Below are positions 8,376 to 17,221 of a DNA stretch of 53,233 bases, one piece after another. Source of the stretch: Ferrithrix thermotolerans DSM 19514 (GTDB lineage: Bacteria; Actinomycetota; Acidimicrobiia; Acidimicrobiales; Ilumatobacteraceae); contig CAMASN010000018.1 of assembly GCA_945861025.1 (NCBI GenBank), positions 1 to 53,233 of the forward strand, read 5' to 3'. Below the pieces are notes generated by a model that searched no databases, was not told the origin of the DNA, and worked only from the letters and a program-made list of their open reading frames with translations. The translations under genes and the position numbers were made by a program. The number at the start of each line of letters is the position of its first letter. Within the stretch, counting starts at the first letter, position 1.

Positions 8376-9155
8376 TCAGAGGTTACGAAATTGCGCGATG
8401 CGCGCGAACTCGGCGGGGTCGAGGCTTGCCCCACCCACCAACGCGCCATCTACATCAGGCTGAGCCATCAGTTCGGCGATGTTGGCGGCCTTCACCGAGC
8501 CGCCGTATTGAATGCGAACTGCGGCAGCCGATTCGGCTCCGGCAATCTCGGCAACACACCAACGAATGGCGGCGCACACCACTTGGGCGTCGTCGGCGGT
8601 AGCGGTGCGGCCGGTGCCGATAGCCCAAATGGGTTCGTACGCAATGACCATCACCGCGACCTTGTCGTTGGGTCGACCCTTCAATCCGGCACGAACCTGG
8701 GCCAGCACGGTTGACTCGGTCTCGCCCGCTTCGCGCTGCGCGAGGGTTTCGCCCACACACATGATGGGGACCATGTTGTGACGCTGGATGGCCTCGACCT
8801 TCTTGGCCACCATCTCGTCGGTCTCGCCAAACAACTCACGCCGTTCGCTGTGACCGCAGATCACATAGCCAACACCAAGCTTTTCTAGAAAGGCCGGCGA
8901 CACCTCGCCCGTGAATGCTCCGTTGGCCTCCCAATGGCAGTTCTGAGCACCAAGGAAGAACGGCATGTCGTCGGCCTGGATAAGCGTTTGCACGCTGCGA
9001 ATGTCGGTAAACGGGGGGTGGATCACCACGTCGACAGCAGGGGCGCCTGCCTTTGGCAGGTTGGCCACCAAGGTCTGCATGTACTGAATCGCCTTGAAGT
9101 GATTGTTGTTCATCTTCCAGTTGGCGCTGATGATGGGACGACGCTCAGCCGACAC
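8376..9155 (-). CDS. tpiA: triosephosphate isomerase
   Basis: 259 residues from the GTG at 9155, chosen because GAGGAG lies 6 nt upstream and the product then begins SAERRPIISANWKMN as in the family; the longer frame runs back into pgk. It interconverts dihydroxyacetone phosphate and glyceraldehyde 3-phosphate. Seen: catalytic Lys in ANWKMN, His in CGHSERR, Glu in AYEPIWAIGTG, and the phosphate-binding YGGSVK and GALVGGASL. Its start overlaps the pgk end by 11 nt, so it is in the gap-pgk-tpiA operon. Confidence 0.96.
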   Translation of the reverse strand: MSAERRPIISANWKMNNNHFKAIQYMQTLVANLPKAGAPAVDVVIHPPFTDIRSVQTLIQADDMPFFLGAQNCHWEANGAFTGEVSPAFLEKLGVGYVICGHSERRELFGETDEMVAKKVEAIQRHNMVPIMCVGETLAQREAGETESTVLAQVRAGLKGRPNDKVAVMVIAYEPIWAIGTGRTATADDAQVVCAAIRWCVAEIAGAESAAAVRIQYGGSVKAANIAELMAQPDVDGALVGGASLDPAEFARIAQFRNL

Positions 9156-10247
9156 GTGGTGCTCCTCGTAATGCTGCGAGACCGGGCAGGTCGCCAAGCT
9201 CGAGAAGTTCGAGCGACGCACCACCGCCGGTGGAAACGTGATCGACTTCGTCGTCGAGTCCGAACTGCGCGAGGGCCGCAGCCGAGTCGCCGCCGCCAAC
9301 AACTGTGAAGGCTTTGGTATCGGCCATTGCCTGGGCAACCGTGCGCGTGCCGGCGGCGAAACGGTCATCTTCGAACATGCCCATCGGGCCGTTCCAGAAC
9401 ACGGTGCGCGCATCCATGATGATGTCGCTGAACGCTGCCGCCGAGCCCGGCCCAATGTCGAAGCCTTTGGCTCCTTCGGGAAGGCGCGTGCCGTAGGTAC
9501 TAAAGACGCCCTCGGCGTTGAGTCCCACGATGTCTTCGGGAAGATGAATGGTCTTGCCCGACGCGAGCAAGCGCTTGCATGTCTCGATCTGATCTGGCTC
9601 TGACAACGAAAGGCCCACTGTCTTGCCCTGGGCCAAGAAGAACGTGAAGCACATTGCGCCGCCGATCACGAGCGCATCGACGGTGTTGAGCAAGGCCTCG
9701 ACCACGCCAAGCTTGTCGGAGATCTTCGAGCCGCCGAGTACAGCCACAAACGGCCGCTTTGGCTGATTGCGAAGGCCCAGCAGAACGCCGACTTCTTTCT
9801 GCAGCAGCAGGCCCATCGCCGATGGCAATGTCTTGGGTGGCCCAACGATGGATGCATGCGCACGATGTGCTGCGCCGAACGCGTCGTTGACATAGAGGTC
9901 GATGCCGTCGATGAGGTTGGCGACAAACGCTGAATCGTTGCCCTCTTCGCCCGGATGGAACCGAAGGTTCTCCATCAGTTCGACACCCGGAGCCAACACG
10001 GCCAGACGCTCGCGCACCGGAGCCATGCTGTACTTCGGCTCGGGGCGACCCTTGGGACGGCCGAGGTGGCTTGCGCACACCACGGTTGCCCCGCGCTCGG
10101 TGAGCCAATTGATAGTGGGCAGCGCCGCACGGATTCGGAAATCGTCGCTGATTTCGCCATCGTTCATCGGCACGTTGAAGTCGGTTCGCACCAACACCCG
10201 TCTGCCTCGGACATCGCCGAGGTCGTCAAGAACCGGGATATTCGTCA

Positions 10248-10248
<1 letters not shown>
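9145..10248 (-). CDS. pgk: phosphoglycerate kinase
   Basis: 367 residues from the ATG at 10248, which shares one base with the gap stop (TGATG). Catalyses the ATP-forming step between 1,3-bisphosphoglycerate and 3-phosphoglycerate. Seen: RTDFNVPMNDGEISDDFRI near the N-terminus, SHLGRPKG, ENLRFHPGEEGND, the ATP-side VLGGSKISDK, and C-terminal FWNGPMGMFE and VGGGDSAAA. It is about 20-30 residues shorter than typical bacterial enzymes, but no motif is missing. Upstream in-frame sequence lies inside gap and was excluded. Confidence 0.96.
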
Positions 10249-11309
<1,061 letters not shown>

Positions 11310-11374
11310 TCACGAGGGGAAGAATGCTCAGCAACCTTAGTGCGACGACAATGCCCCGCGAATAACTGGCGCAG

Positions 11375-12238
11375 CTACGGAAGGTCGCGATGCGACACGC
11401 GGGGCGCATACCCGAGCCCGCGCATCCATACTGCAAGCTCTTCGGCGATGGCCACCGACCGGTGCTGACCGCCGGTGCACCCGATGGCAATTGAGAGATA
11501 GCTCTTGCCCTCGGATTCGTACGCTGGCAGCAACAACTCGAGCAACGCTTCGTAACGCTTCAAGAACTCGGCCGTATCGGGTTGCTCCATCACGTAGCGG
11601 CGCACGGGTTCATCAAGGCCGCTGAGCGGACGCAACTCTTCGACCCAATGAGGGTTCGGCAGGAACCGCACATCCATCACCAGGTCGACATCGAGCGGAA
11701 TGCCCTGCTTGAAACCGAAGCTGGTGATAGCGGTACGCATTGAAGCATTGTCAGCATGGGTGGTGAACGCGTCGGTGATGCGCGTCTTGAGTTGATGCAC
11801 GCTGATGGATGTGGTGTCGATGATGAGATCTGACTCGGCCTTCACCGGCTCGAGCAGCGATCGCTCGCGCTCGATGGCCGTTGTAAGAACCGCCGTGCCG
11901 TCGTCGAGCGGATGCTTGCGGCGCGTGCTGCTGTATCGCTTCACGAGCTCGGCCGTTGTGGCCTCAAGGAACAACACGCGAATGCGATGTCCTTTGTTGC
12001 GCAACTGACGGATCTCGGTGAGTACATCGCCTTGATCGGCTGTTGGGCCAACCACCACGCACAGCTGTTGATAGCCGGCACCCGCGCCAACGCCCGAGCT
12101 GACACCAAGCTCAATGATCTTGTCGATGAGCGCAACAGGCAGGTTGTCGACCACGAACCAACCCATGTCTTCGAGAAAGTCGGCGGCGTGAGAACGCCCC
12201 GCCCCCGACAAACCTGTAATGACGAGAATGTCAGCCAT
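11375..12238 (-). CDS. rapZ: RapZ/YvcJ family nucleotide-binding protein
   Basis: 287 residues. P-loop GLSGAGRSHAAD at residues 9-20, with Arg where most P-loops have Lys; this is known in the family. Then GWFVVDNLP, a Walker-B-like LIIDTTS, the MDVRFLPNPHW motif and the C-terminal GCTGGQHRSVAIAEELA. RapZ proteins bind nucleotides and, in enterobacteria, control glucosamine-6-phosphate synthase through small RNAs; the actinobacterial role is less clear. It follows a methyltransferase gene by 18 nt and precedes gap by 80 nt. The usual neighbours yvcK and whiA are absent. Confidence 0.94.
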   Translation of the reverse strand: MADILVITGLSGAGRSHAADFLEDMGWFVVDNLPVALIDKIIELGVSSGVGAGAGYQQLCVVVGPTADQGDVLTEIRQLRNKGHRIRVLFLEATTAELVKRYSSTRRKHPLDDGTAVLTTAIERERSLLEPVKAESDLIIDTTSISVHQLKTRITDAFTTHADNASMRTAITSFGFKQGIPLDVDLVMDVRFLPNPHWVEELRPLSGLDEPVRRYVMEQPDTAEFLKRYEALLELLLPAYESEGKSYLSIAIGCTGGQHRSVAIAEELAVWMRGLGYAPRVSHRDLP

Positions 12239-12256
12239 TGCGCCTCATCGAACCGA

Positions 12257-12985
12257 TCAGCGCTTACAGGTACGCAAGTAGAGCAAGCGTGGAATGGTAG
12301 CGGCCGCTTCGTACTCGTAGGCCTTGGCCAAGAACCCAGGAGGCGGCGCTGGTTCGACCATGCGCTCGAGCAGCAGACCGTTGTCGGCCAACGCATTGAT
12401 GTAGCGGCTCAACGGGCGGTGGATGAACGGAATGAACACGTCCTTCTCAACCTCTTCGATGGTCTCGTCCTCGATGAGGTACGGCCCGATGCGCCAATAC
12501 TGCTCGGGCGGATCGAGCACTTGATCGTCGATCCATCCGCTGTTTGGTGTCTGCAGTAACGGGTGGTTCAAGAAAAAGCAGAAGCGTCCGCCGGGCTCGA
12601 GCACTCGAGCAACCTCGGCTATCGCGTCGTCGACATCGCGGATGTGTTCGAACACGAGGCACGCCACCACTGCATCGAAGGATGCATCGGGAAACGGCAA
12701 TGCAGCGGCACCCGAACGCACATAGGCGGCTCCCCCGCCGCGCTGCTGGGCCACCTTCACTTGGTTCCACGTGGGGTCGAGACCCACCACGCGCTCGGCG
12801 CCAAGCTTCACGGCCATGCGGCTCACCTGGCCATCGCCACAACCAACATCAAGCACGCGCTTGGCGTTGGCCAGCTCGGCTGCAGCCAGCGGCATGATCT
12901 GCTCTTCGTACTCAGGGTCGGCGCCATCGGTGAACCCATCGATCCACCATTCGGCGTGCGTTTCCCAGAGATCTTCGGATGCCAT
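12257..12985 (-). CDS. class I SAM-dependent methyltransferase
   Basis: 242 residues. Motif I VLDVGCGDGQVSRMA, motif II acidic residue in VVGLDPTWNQV, and post-motif FDAVVACLVFEHIRDVDDAI with VLEPGGRFCFFLNHP identify a Rossmann-fold methyltransferase of the UbiE/Methyltransf_11 type. The substrate is unknown; the C-terminal half (EQYWRIGPYLIEDETIEEV) resembles small-molecule methyltransferases. The start is supported by TACGCT 6 nt upstream, so the mRNA is probably leaderless. It heads a possible unit with rapZ, 18 nt apart, and diverges from the terC riboswitch. Confidence 0.85.
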   Translation of the reverse strand: MASEDLWETHAEWWIDGFTDGADPEYEEQIMPLAAAELANAKRVLDVGCGDGQVSRMAVKLGAERVVGLDPTWNQVKVAQQRGGGAAYVRSGAAALPFPDASFDAVVACLVFEHIRDVDDAIAEVARVLEPGGRFCFFLNHPLLQTPNSGWIDDQVLDPPEQYWRIGPYLIEDETIEEVEKDVFIPFIHRPLSRYINALADNGLLLERMVEPAPPPGFLAKAYEYEAAATIPRLLYLRTCKR

Positions 12986-12991
12986 TGCACC

Positions 12992-12997
12992 AGCGTA
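12992..12997 (-). promoter_or_regulatory. -10 box of leaderless methyltransferase promoter
   Basis: TACGCT on the minus strand, followed by exactly 6 nt and the ATG at 12985. No Shine-Dalgarno is present, so transcription probably starts at the start codon. The same hexamer and spacing recur at the HNH gene. Confidence 0.5.
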
Positions 12998-13084
12998 TCC
13001 GTCGACCCTTATCCGTCAGCGGCACGGTGGGCCGTTGCGCTTCTCGGCATACAGTCGTTGTCGCATTAGCCCGAGCGGGGTATG

Positions 13085-13187
13085 GTGCTTGGCGAAGGGG
13101 AGTATCCCGCCATCGCGCAGTCGTCATCACGGCCAATAGGCCCGGCACGCGAGGCCCACAGTGTGGGCTGGGAGAGACCTTCGGCAC
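13085..13187 (+). ncRNA. yybP-ykoY manganese riboswitch
   Basis: The conserved 5' core GGGGAGTAT (13097-13105), the middle segment CGTCATCAC and the 3' core GGGAGAGACCTTCG (13170-13183) match the yybP-ykoY class in order and spacing. The outer stem pairs GTGC...CGAAGG at the 5' end with CCTTCG-GCAC at the 3' end. The class senses Mn2+ and very often precedes terC-type genes, as here, where the terC start is 33 nt downstream. Raised Mn2+ should increase TerC production. The short distance favours control of translation, with the GAAGGA ribosome binding site immediately after the aptamer. Confidence 0.9.
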
Positions 13188-13220
13188 GCGAACCAACTTG
13201 CGACCCGAAGGATCAACACC

Positions 13221-14216
13221 GTGACGCTCACTCTTGTTTCTGCCCCAGCAGCATTGCTGCCCAAGGGCACCGACTCCACCAACTTCGTAGACCTTGATGT
13301 ACCAACGTGGGCGTGGCTGGCCCTCGGCGGCGTCATCCTGATCATGCTCGCGATCGATCTCTTTCGTCATCGCGATGACCATCCCCCAACACCGCGCGAA
13401 GCACTCATCGAGTCATCGGTATGGGTCGCATGCGGACTAGCGTTCGGCGCCGCAATCGCTATCGGCTTCGGCAGCCAAGCCTTCGGCGAATACATCAGCG
13501 GCTACCTCATCGAAAAGTCGCTCAGCGTCGACAACGTGTTCGTGTGGTCGATGCTCTTTACCGCGATGGCCATTCCCATCAAATACCAACACCGCGTGCT
13601 GTTCTGGGGAATCTTTGGCGCACTTACGCTGCGAGCCATATTCGTGCTTGCGGGCAGTGCGCTGATCAACAAGTTCTGGTGGCTGCTGCTCGTGTTCGGG
13701 TTGTTCCTCGTGTACACCGGCATCAAGGTGATTCGCCACCGCGCCGACGAAGGAACCACGCAGGCTAAGACTGGCCTCGGGCTGCTGTCACGTTTCATAC
13801 CGGTGACGGACACGTTCGATGGCCACAAGTTCTTCACTCGCCAAAATGGGCGCCGGGCGGCCACTCCCCTGTTTGCGGCGTTGGTGGTCATTGAACTCAC
13901 CGATGTGATCTTCGCTGTCGACTCGGTGCCCGCAATTCTTGCGGTCTCGAAAGAACCCTTCATCGTGCTGTCATCGAACGCGTTTGCCATCTTGGGCTTA
14001 CGCGCCATGTACTTCCTGCTCGCAGACGCGAAGGAGAGGTTCCATTACCTCTCGCATGCGCTCGGCAGCATCTTGGTTTTCGTCGGCCTGAAGATGACCG
14101 TGTCGCATTGGTATCACGTGAACACCTACGTGTCGCTTGCCGTGATCGTGCTCGTGCTTATTGGCGCTGTCGTGTTCAGTAACCGCCACACAAAGCGGTC
14201 CGCCGCGAGCTCCTGA
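13221..14216 (+). CDS. TerC/Alx family integral membrane protein (probable Mn2+ exporter)
   Basis: 331 residues from the GTG at 13221; the open frame extends back to 13161, but that lies inside the riboswitch, and GAAGGA sits upstream of 13221. About seven to nine transmembrane helices. Hallmark TerC motifs: SVDNVFVWSMLF around residue 95 and DVIFAVDSVPAILAVS around residue 225, whose acidic residues line the transport site. Family members protect against tellurite or, more generally, export Mn2+. The Mn2+-sensing leader supports manganese homeostasis. It points against the surrounding repair and glycolysis genes and is convergent with uvrC. Confidence 0.93.
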   Translation: MTLTLVSAPAALLPKGTDSTNFVDLDVPTWAWLALGGVILIMLAIDLFRHRDDHPPTPREALIESSVWVACGLAFGAAIAIGFGSQAFGEYISGYLIEKSLSVDNVFVWSMLFTAMAIPIKYQHRVLFWGIFGALTLRAIFVLAGSALINKFWWLLLVFGLFLVYTGIKVIRHRADEGTTQAKTGLGLLSRFIPVTDTFDGHKFFTRQNGRRAATPLFAALVVIELTDVIFAVDSVPAILAVSKEPFIVLSSNAFAILGLRAMYFLLADAKERFHYLSHALGSILVFVGLKMTVSHWYHVNTYVSLAVIVLVLIGAVVFSNRHTKRSAASS

Positions 14217-14264
14217 GAGCCGGCGCTGCGGGCAGCCTCGGTTGCGGTCCGAGTTCTGATTGCG

Positions 14265-16184
14265 TCAGTCCGATGCGTCGGGCTCGTCGCTGCCAGCCTC
14301 GGCTGGGTCTTCGCTGCCCGCAGGGTGAAACTTTGCGTAGATGGTCTCGGCGACTGAGTCAGGAAGCCATGTGAGCGACTTGAGCGTGTCGAGCGACGCC
14401 TTCTTCACCGCGTTCACGCCGCCGAGTTCTTTGGCAATGCGCGCCTTGCGGTTGTCGCCCAACCCGACGATGTCGTCGAGCGAACTCTTGGTCATCCGCT
14501 TGCCACGCAGTTCGCGATGGAAGGTATTCGCGAACCGGTGGGCTTCGTCGCGAATGCGCTGAAGCATGAACAACGCGTCGCTGCCGCGCGGCACGTTGAC
14601 AGGCTCGCTACGGCCCGGCACATAGACCTCTTCGAATCGTTTGGCCAAGGACGCGATTGGAATCTCATCTTCAAGACCCAGAGCGCGCACAACACGTTCG
14701 GCAACAGCGAGCTGACCCTTGCCGCCATCAACCAAGAGCAACTGCGGCGGGTAGGCAAACTTGCCTGGCCGATCGCCACGATCGTTGGCCGGCTGATCTC
14801 GTTGGTCGAGATATGCGGTGAGGCGACGGGTGAGCACCTCTTCCATCGCCGCGTAATCGTCGTTGCCCGCAACTGTCTTCACCTTGAAGCGCCGGTACTC
14901 GCGCTTGTTCGGAAGACCATCTTCGAGTACGACCATGGAACCCACATAATCGGTGCCCTGCAAGTGCGCCATGTCGTAGCACTCGATGCGCAGGGGCGCC
15001 TCGGGCAGTCCGAGCATGTCTTGCAACTCGGTGAGCGCCCGACTGCGCGTGTTGTGATCTGCCGCGCGCCGCAGGCGGTGACGCATGAACTCTTCTTTGG
15101 CATTGCGTGTGACGGTCTCGTGCAGGTCGCGCTTGTCGCCACGCTGCGGCACACGAATCTGCACCCTCGAGCCGCGCAGATGGGTGAGCCATTCCTCGTA
15201 GGTATGGGAGTCATCGGCATCTACTGGAACGAGTACCTGCTTGGGAATACCAAGCGGCGGCTCGTCGCCATACATCTGTTCCATGATGCGATCGACAAGA
15301 CCGCCAGGGGTGAGATCTTCGACCTTGTCGAGCACGAAACCCTTGCGTCCGACAACGCGGCCCTTACGCACGAAGAACACCTGCACGGCCGCTTCAAGTT
15401 CGTCTTCGGCCAGGCCGATGACATCGATGTCTTCGCTTCGCTCGGCAACCATCTGCTGCTTCTCGATGGCGCGCTGCACTGCGGCCCAACGATCTCGCAA
15501 CCGCGCGGCGCGCTCGAACTCGAGTTCTTTGGCTGCGGCGCGCATGTCGGCTTCAAGCTTCTGCACGATCTCGTCGGTGTCGCCATCAAGAAAGCCGCAG
15601 AGTTCGGTGACCTGTTGGAAGTACTCGGGCTTGTCGATGTTGCCAACGCATGGCCCGCTGCACTTCTCAATGTGAAACAACAGGCATGGGCGCCCCAACC
15701 GTTGGTGCTCGTTGAACTTGCCGTTGCTGCACGTGCGAATGGGGAAGCTACGCAGCAACAAATCGAGCGTGTCGCGAATGGCATAGGCGTGGGCATATGG
15801 ACCGAAGTAGCGCACACCCTTGCGCTTGCGGCCGCGCATCACCAAGGCCCGAGGCCACTCTTCGTCCATCGTCACCGCAAGAAACGGATAGCTCTTGTCG
15901 TCGCGCAGCCGAATGTTGAAACGCGGGCGGTGCTCTTTGATGAGGCTGAACTCGAGCATCAATGCCTCGACTTCGTTGCGTACCTCAATCCACTCAACCG
16001 TCTCGGCGGTGGCCACCATCTGCGCCGTGCGGGTGTGCATGTTGCGCGGATCTTGGAAGTAGTTACTGAGCCGTTGGCGCAGGTTTGAGGCCTTGCCCAC
16101 GTAGATGACCCGACCCTCGCCGTCCTTGAACTGATACGACCCGGGTGTTTCGGGGATCGTTCCGGTCGGCGGGCGCTTCACCAT
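14265..16184 (-). CDS. uvrC: excinuclease ABC subunit C
   Basis: 639 residues. UvrC makes both incisions around a lesion held by UvrB. Seen: N-terminal GIY-YIG nuclease (PGSYQFKDGEGRVIYVGKAS, residues 13-32), UVR motif (ADMRAAAKELEFERAARLRD, about residues 210-230) that contacts UvrB, RNase-H-like C-terminal nuclease with ECYDMAHLQG and LLLVDGGKGQL, and paired helix-hairpin-helix (LDDIVGLGDNRKARIAKELGG). A TAAGCT -10 candidate lies 9 nt upstream of the ATG, implying a very short leader. Not adjacent to uvrA: a rhomboid-like gene lies between on the other strand. Confidence 0.96.
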   Translation of the reverse strand: MVKRPPTGTIPETPGSYQFKDGEGRVIYVGKASNLRQRLSNYFQDPRNMHTRTAQMVATAETVEWIEVRNEVEALMLEFSLIKEHRPRFNIRLRDDKSYPFLAVTMDEEWPRALVMRGRKRKGVRYFGPYAHAYAIRDTLDLLLRSFPIRTCSNGKFNEHQRLGRPCLLFHIEKCSGPCVGNIDKPEYFQQVTELCGFLDGDTDEIVQKLEADMRAAAKELEFERAARLRDRWAAVQRAIEKQQMVAERSEDIDVIGLAEDELEAAVQVFFVRKGRVVGRKGFVLDKVEDLTPGGLVDRIMEQMYGDEPPLGIPKQVLVPVDADDSHTYEEWLTHLRGSRVQIRVPQRGDKRDLHETVTRNAKEEFMRHRLRRAADHNTRSRALTELQDMLGLPEAPLRIECYDMAHLQGTDYVGSMVVLEDGLPNKREYRRFKVKTVAGNDDYAAMEEVLTRRLTAYLDQRDQPANDRGDRPGKFAYPPQLLLVDGGKGQLAVAERVVRALGLEDEIPIASLAKRFEEVYVPGRSEPVNVPRGSDALFMLQRIRDEAHRFANTFHRELRGKRMTKSSLDDIVGLGDNRKARIAKELGGVNAVKKASLDTLKSLTWLPDSVAETIYAKFHPAGSEDPAEAGSDEPDASD

Positions 16185-16244
16185 GATCTGGTGAGCTTAC
16201 GTGGCGCCTGCCGCTCAAGACGCTGCCATGCGAAGAGTGACCAC

Positions 16245-16250
16245 TAGTGT
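16245..16250 (+). promoter_or_regulatory. -10 box of leaderless rhomboid-like gene promoter
   Basis: TAGTGT followed by 7 nt (CATCACA) and an ATG at 16258. It supports that ATG over the upstream GTG (16201) and ATG (16228), neither of which has a ribosome binding site. Confidence 0.45.
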
Positions 16251-16257
16251 CATCACA

Positions 16258-17121
16258 ATGCCTGGTCGTTATCGCTTCTCGTTCCCTGCACGTCGCGGTC
16301 ACTCTGATCCATGGTTCCGCGTAGGCACCATCGATGTCACCACCACTGTGCTCGTCACCGCGCTGTGCGTCATCTCAATCTTCGTGTGGGCCATAGACAG
16401 CACGCTGTTATTACACACCTTTCTGAATCCGAGCGATGTGCGCCATGGGCAAATGTGGCGCCTGCTCACTTGGCCCATCACTAACGACCTCGCTGGCAAC
16501 AACGCGCTGTGGAACGTGGTCTCAATCGCCCTGTTTTGGTATTTCGGCAAGCACGTCGAGAATCAAATTGGTCGCGCCAAGTTCGCCTGGATGCTGGTGT
16601 TCATCGCCGTCATCTCGGGAATAGTGGCCGCCGGACTCGACGTGGGACTGTTCTCTATCCGCTCGATCGAGGTGGCCCTGTTCGTGGTGTTCGTGGTGCA
16701 AAACCCGCGAGCGCCGTTTTTCTTCGGCATCCCGGCGTGGGCATTGGCCGCAGTAATGGTTGGCATTGAGATTCTGCAGTACTTCGCCGATCGCGCCTAC
16801 GAACTGATCATCGTGCTGCTAGTCACCATTGGCACCGCCGTATGGTCGGCGCGGAGTTACGGAATGCTGCCCGATCTGCACTGGCTGCCACAGCTCAAAA
16901 TGGGCGGCGGCCACAAGAAGCCAGCCAAACGCAAGCATAAAGGGCCCGTGGTTGTTGAGGGTCGTTGGCCTACGACACCTACATATACCCCGATGCAGGA
17001 TCAGGCTGCGGTTGACCGCATCCTCGACAAGATCGCCTCGGTGGGCATGGATGGCCTCACCGCCGACGAGAAAAAGCAACTCAACGAAGCCAGCAAGCGT
17101 CTTCGCAAACAAGGCAACTAA
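16258..17121 (+). CDS. rhomboid-like membrane protein, probably inactive as protease
   Basis: 287 residues from the ATG at 16258; earlier starts at 16201 and 16228 are possible. Six hydrophobic segments, the rhomboid HGQMWRLLTWPIT motif (about residue 60), then NALWNVVSIALFWYFGKHVE, correspond to the L1 and TM2 region of the family. Where active rhomboids have GxSG, this protein reads IRSIEVALFVVF, and the catalytic His of the last helix (HxxG) is missing, so proteolysis is unlikely. The C-terminal DRILDKIASVGMDGLTADEK matches the short helical DUF6576-type tail of many actinobacterial rhomboids. Likely a pseudoprotease with a chaperone or binding role (inference). Confidence 0.75.
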   Translation: MPGRYRFSFPARRGHSDPWFRVGTIDVTTTVLVTALCVISIFVWAIDSTLLLHTFLNPSDVRHGQMWRLLTWPITNDLAGNNALWNVVSIALFWYFGKHVENQIGRAKFAWMLVFIAVISGIVAAGLDVGLFSIRSIEVALFVVFVVQNPRAPFFFGIPAWALAAVMVGIEILQYFADRAYELIIVLLVTIGTAVWSARSYGMLPDLHWLPQLKMGGGHKKPAKRKHKGPVVVEGRWPTTPTYTPMQDQAAVDRILDKIASVGMDGLTADEKKQLNEASKRLRKQGN

Positions 17122-17142
17122 GCGCTGAACCCCGCCACGCGC

Positions 17143-17204
17143 CAGCGCACGCAGACCGTGCGCTGATGCTTGCTGGCTGAAACAGCAGGCGGCGCCAGGG
17201 CGCC
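17143..17204. terminator. hairpin cluster between convergent genes
   Basis: Three inverted repeats occupy the 100-nt gap between the rhomboid-like gene and uvrA: a perfect 9-bp stem CAGCGCACG/CGTGCGCTG with 5-nt loop (17143-17165), GCTTGCTG/CAGCAGGC (17168-17190), and GGCGCC-AG-GGCGCC (17191-17204). No T-run follows, so these may act as non-canonical terminators or mRNA 3'-end protectors for both converging transcripts. Confidence 0.45.
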
Positions 17205-17221
17205 TTCGCAGAGCCAGGCGG

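Noticed and set aside
14517-16088. 523-residue plus-strand frame
   Set aside because: Antisense shadow of uvrC produced by codon bias.
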